From positions 1 to 8,575 of the forward strand of contig MNJC01000128.1 of the NCBI GenBank assembly GCA_001920085.1: a DNA stretch of 8,575 nucleotides, in the 5' to 3' direction. The stretch is from Actinobacteria bacterium 13_1_20CM_4_69_9 (lineage in GTDB: Bacteria; Actinomycetota; Thermoleophilia; Gaiellales; Gaiellaceae). A program made the position numbers and the translations under genes. Below are positions 5,921 through 8,575 of this stretch, piece after piece. The notes below the pieces were generated by a model that ran no database searches, was not told where the DNA came from, and was given only the letters and a program-made list of their open reading frames with translations. The stretch's first letter is position 1. The number at the start of each line of letters is the position of its first letter.

Positions 5921-6855
5921 AGAGATTGCCGCGGAGTGCCTGCTCCCGCTCGATCGCTTCGAAGAGCGCTTTGAAGTTTCCTTCGCCGAAGCCGCGTGCC
6001 CCGTGCCGCTCGATCACCTCGAAGAAGAGCGTCGGGCGATCCTGCGCCGTCTTTGTGAAGATCTGCAGCAGGTAGCCCTCCTCGTCGCGGTCGACGAGGA
6101 TGCGCAATCGCTTGAGATCGTCCCAGTCTTCGCCGATCTCCCCCACGCGCGTCTCGGCTTCGAGGTAGTACGTCTCCGGAGTCGACAGGAAGTTGACGCC
6201 GCGCTCCTGCAGCGTCTCCACGGTGCGCACGATGTCGTCGCTGAGCAGGGCAATGTGCTGGACGCCGGGGCCGCCGAAGTACTCGAGGTACTCGTCGATC
6301 TGGCTCTTCCGCTTCCCCTCCGCCGGCTCGTTGGACGTGGTCGATCGTCTTCAGCCCGACGCCGGTCGCAGGCCGGCCGTTCGTGCGCGGGATCTCCCGG
6401 TAGCCCGGTAGATACGGGCCGGAGTACTCGCCGCGCGTCACGAACGTGTGCACGTTCTCGCCGTACGTCGCGATCGTCGCGAGCTGGACGCGGCCCCACT
6501 CGTCCTCGACCCAGTGCGGCTCGACGACGCCGCGCGCGCCGTGCTCGACCGTATGGCGATACGCGGCGGCCGCGTCGGGCACGGTCAGCGCGACGTCCTT
6601 GACGCCGTCGCCGTGCGCACACGGGAAGCGCGTCGGCTCGCTGTCGGGGCGGAGCCCCGTCGTGAGCACGAAGCGGATGTCGTCCTGCTCGAGCACGTAC
6701 GACGCACGGTCGCGGATGCCCGTCTCCGGCCCGGCGTACGCGGTCGGCGTAAAGCCGAAGGCGCGCTCGTAGTAGAAGGCGGCCTGTTTCGCGTTCCCGA
6801 CGTAGAGCTCGAGGTGGTCCCAGCCGTCGATCGGGAAGTCGTCGTGCTGCCCCAT
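5919..6855 (-). pseudogene. hpd: 4-Hydroxyphenylpyruvate dioxygenase gene with an internal deletion and frameshift
   Basis: HPPD is an Fe(II) dioxygenase converting 4-hydroxyphenylpyruvate to homogentisate. Residues 1-174 from the ATG at 6855 are a good N-terminal domain and reach the first iron ligand, His173 in TIDHV. Directly after that codon the match moves to another frame, from the AAC codon at 6332: NEPAEGKRKSQIDEYLEYFG, then GVQHIAL (second ligand His, codon 6257-6255), FFEVIERHG (third ligand Glu, codon 6020-6018), and the usual end ALRGNL at TAG 5921-5919. In intact enzymes such as S. avermitilis HPPD, about 57 residues separate the VDH and NEPA blocks; here one base remains. So about 167 bases (a length of 3n-1) are missing, and the two parts cannot make one normal protein. 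A TTG at 6864, 2 bases after the upstream stop, is an alternative start. It may be a true pseudogene or an assembly collapse. Confidence 0.9.
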
Positions 6856-6866
6856 CGCGTTCAAGA

Positions 6867-7757
6867 TTACTCGGCAGGCGGCTCGGGCGCCGGGCCACGC
6901 CGGGAGGCGAGGACGATGCCGCCGCCGATGGCGAGCCCGCCCACGACCTCGAGCGTCGTGATCGGCTCCGACAGCAGCAGCAGCGCGATGATCGCGGCGA
7001 GGAACGGCTGCAGGTTCGCGAAGAGCGAGGCGCGCGACGGCCCGACGCGGTCGATCGCGGTGAACCAGAGGAAGTTCGTCGTCACGAGTGGCCCGAGCAC
7101 GGCGAAGACGAATCCGAGCCAGACGAGCGCGCCGAAGTCGAAGCTCTGGTGCGCGAGCTGCTTGGACCCCACGAGCGCCAGCGGGATCGTGACCGCACCC
7201 AGGAAGACGGCGCTGAGCCTGAATGGCGAGTACCGCCGCATCAGCGGGGCGATCGCAACCGAATAGCCGGCCCAGGTGACGGCGCCGGAGATCGCGAGCG
7301 CGTCGCCCTTCAGGTTCGCCGAGAGGCTGCCGCCGGAGCCCGCCGCGACGAACGCCACACCGGCGAACGAGAGCAGCGCAGCGGCCCAGAAGCGCACGCT
7401 CAGCTGCTCGACGCCGGAGCCGCGCGCGAGGAGCGCGGTGAAGATCGGCAGCGTCCCGAAGAGCAGGGCGACCGTCGTCGCCGTCGTGAACTTCAGCGCG
7501 TAGACGAAGCTGAGCTGGTTCGCGAACAGCAGAGCGACGCAGACCAGCATCAGCGGCAACAGCGCGCGATCGGTCCGCAGCGAGCCTTCCCAGACGAGCG
7601 TGATCGCGATGAAGATCAGCGCCGCGCAGGCGTAGCGGACGGAGGCGTACGCGAGCGGCTGGAATCCCTGGTCGAGGATGTACTTCGAGACCGTGAAGTT
7701 GAACGCCCAGAGCGTGACGGTCCCGAGCAGCATCAGATCCGCCTCGGGACGCCGCAT
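6867..7757 (-). CDS. EamA-domain transporter of the drug/metabolite transporter (DMT) superfamily
   Basis: 296-aa inner-membrane protein with about ten hydrophobic segments in two EamA halves, roughly 8-140 and 150-285. The first half has the family's LWAFNFTVSKY near residue 16 and TATTVALLFGTLPIFTALLA at about 92-111. The second has VGPSRASLFANLQPFLAAI (238-256) and LLSEPITTLEVVGG (261-274). The length is normal and the tail (GPAPEPPAE) is hydrophilic. Members export or import small metabolites such as amino acids; the substrate cannot be told from sequence. Its TAA stop lies 11 bases before the hpd ATG, so it is probably the first gene of the hpd transcript and might move an aromatic amino acid or a product of its breakdown (inference). 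The ATG at 7757 has only a weak upstream purine run (GGCGG). Confidence 0.92.
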   Translation of the reverse strand: MRRPEADLMLLGTVTLWAFNFTVSKYILDQGFQPLAYASVRYACAALIFIAITLVWEGSLRTDRALLPLMLVCVALLFANQLSFVYALKFTTATTVALLFGTLPIFTALLARGSGVEQLSVRFWAAALLSFAGVAFVAAGSGGSLSANLKGDALAISGAVTWAGYSVAIAPLMRRYSPFRLSAVFLGAVTIPLALVGSKQLAHQSFDFGALVWLGFVFAVLGPLVTTNFLWFTAIDRVGPSRASLFANLQPFLAAIIALLLLSEPITTLEVVGGLAIGGGIVLASRRGPAPEPPAE

Positions 7758-7829
7758 CCGCCGTAGTTAAGCGGCTTGGATCCCTCGGACGAGGGAGAGG
7801 CGCCGGGCTGAAACGCCGACTTCTACTAG
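7758..7829. promoter_or_regulatory. Divergent intergenic region with two possible hairpins
   Basis: These 72 bases must hold the promoters, or at least the 5' ends, of the DMT gene (minus) and the FN3 gene (plus). I see no convincing -35/-10 pair on either strand. On the plus strand TCCCTC (7781-7786) and GAGGGA (7791-7796) form a perfect 6-bp stem with loop GGAC. Just after it, GGCGCC (7799-7804) can pair with GGTGCC (7829-7834), which includes the GTG start at 7830. I could not match this to any riboswitch class I know. Confidence 0.3.
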
Positions 7830-8575
7830 GTGCCCCTGCGACACGTCTGCTGGCTGCTGCTCGCGGTCGTTGCCGGTACCGCGATCGGCTTGAAGATCGG
7901 GCTGCCCGGCTCCGGCGGCGTGGTGTCCGCGTCGCCCTCGAGCGTGCAGGAGGAGGCAGCCTCCGGCCTCGCGTTCGCGCCCGCAGCCCGCCGCCGGCCC
8001 GTCACGCCGGTCGGCCTCTACACCGGCCGGGAGACACCCGTCGGCCTGCAGAGAGTCTCGGGCGTCGAGGCCGCCCCTGCGGCAGCGAGCGACACGCCGG
8101 CCGGCGGTGGCGCCGTCTCGTCCGTGGCGCCGTACGCCCGCGACCTGACGTTCATGGCCTTCCCGAGCGGTGCAACCGTTCCGTCGACGGATGCACCGGC
8201 CGAGACGACGGGGTCGACCACCGCGACGGCGCCCACCGTCCCGAGCGGCCCTCCCCCCACGATCTCAGAGGTGCAGACAGTCGCGCTGACGCCGTTCTCC
8301 GCGACGCTGTCGTGGCGCACCGGCGAAGCGGCGACGTCGCGCGCGGTCTACGGGCTCGACGTGCCGGTCGTCTGGACGGCGCCGACCGTCTCCGGCACGG
8401 CGCACGAGGTGACGCTCTCCGGCCTCATGCCGGCCAGCTCGTATCACCTCGACGTCACCGCAACGACCTCGGACGGCCGCAGCGGCGTCTCCCAGTTCGT
8501 GCTCACCACACCCGCGCTGTTCGCCCCCGTGCACGTGTCGACCGGGAACGGCGCGATCCTGCTGGACGGCCAGCC
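7830..8575 (+). CDS. Exported fibronectin type III-containing protein, 3' end beyond the window
   Basis: 248 codons are visible, open at the right edge. The GTG at 7830 directly follows an in-frame TAG, so translation cannot start further upstream. Residues 1-24 (VPLRHVCWLLLAVVAGTAIG then LKIG) look like a signal peptide or N-terminal anchor. A low-complexity Ala/Pro/Ser/Thr region (about 33-140) follows, ending in PSGPPPT. Residues 142-228 form a fibronectin type III-like domain: SATLSWRTGEAATSRAVYG, then HEVTLSGLMPASSYHLDVTA and FVLTTP. The last visible residues, VSTGNGAILLDGQ, look like the start of another domain; the phrase resembles the opening of some glycoside-hydrolase-like domains, a weak inference. 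It is probably a cell-surface or extracellular protein, divergent from the DMT gene and unrelated to tyrosine breakdown. No strong Shine-Dalgarno is seen. Confidence 0.82.
   Translation, partial: MPLRHVCWLLLAVVAGTAIGLKIGLPGSGGVVSASPSSVQEEAASGLAFAPAARRRPVTPVGLYTGRETPVGLQRVSGVEAAPAAASDTPAGGGAVSSVAPYARDLTFMAFPSGATVPSTDAPAETTGSTTATAPTVPSGPPPTISEVQTVALTPFSATLSWRTGEAATSRAVYGLDVPVVWTAPTVSGTAHEVTLSGLMPASSYHLDVTATTSDGRSGVSQFVLTTPALFAPVHVSTGNGAILLDGQ

Noticed and set aside
5908..6333. Continuation of the upstream hpd frame past the junction, ending at a TGA that overlaps the DUF2071 ATG (ATGA).
   Set aside because: After residue 174 this frame is Arg-rich, low-complexity and unlike any HPPD, while the other frame carries the conserved C-terminal domain. 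The ATGA overlap looks coincidental.
8018..8534. Minus-strand open frames at the right edge.
   Set aside because: They are antisense to the exported protein, whose plus-strand frame has a signal sequence and an FN3 domain and stays open to the edge.
1..8575. Search by eye for CRISPR arrays, tRNA/rRNA genes, insertion sequences, attachment sites or toxin-antitoxin pairs.
   Set aside because: No spaced direct repeats, tRNA-like cloverleaf, terminal inverted repeats or transposase-like protein were seen.

Overview
The window is GC-rich (about two-thirds G+C by eye), with strong G/C preference at third codon positions and several GTG starts. Together with the protein families, this suggests a high-GC soil-type actinobacterial lineage, possibly Thermoleophilia (Gaiellales or Solirubrobacterales). 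That placement is inference; no marker gene is present. The window is densely coding, and no stretch longer than about 75 bases lacks a gene.

Nine of the ten genes lie on the minus strand. Read in the direction of transcription from position 7757 down to 1 they are: an EamA/DMT-family transporter; a broken 4-hydroxyphenylpyruvate dioxygenase gene (hpd); a DUF2071/YqjF-like protein; a small secreted six-cysteine protein followed by a strong hairpin terminator; a cation diffusion facilitator (CDF) with three tandem C-terminal domains; a short fumarylacetoacetase; a 49-residue unrecognised small protein; a sarcosine-oxidase-like flavoenzyme; and homogentisate 1,2-dioxygenase, which runs off the left edge. 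On the plus strand, from 7830 to the right edge, is the start of an exported fibronectin-type-III protein, divergent from the transporter.

The biochemical theme is tyrosine/phenylalanine breakdown by the homogentisate route. Hpd makes homogentisate, HmgA opens its ring to maleylacetoacetate, and FahA cleaves fumarylacetoacetate to fumarate and acetoacetate. No maleylacetoacetate isomerase is visible here. The last five minus-strand genes (CDF, fahA, 49-aa ORF, flavoenzyme, hmgA) are separated by 19 bases, 22 bases, a 1-base overlap and 2 bases, so they are very likely one operon. The flavoenzyme keeps the known active-site and covalent-FAD residues of monomeric sarcosine oxidase.

The main oddities are four. 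The hpd gene lacks about 57 central codons and changes frame at that point, although all three iron ligands survive on either side. A 49-aa gene with a good ribosome binding site overlaps the flavoenzyme start. The CDF transporter carries three copies of its cytoplasmic domain. A strong terminator ends only 15 bases before the CDF start codon. I see no CRISPR array, RNA gene, insertion sequence or defence system.
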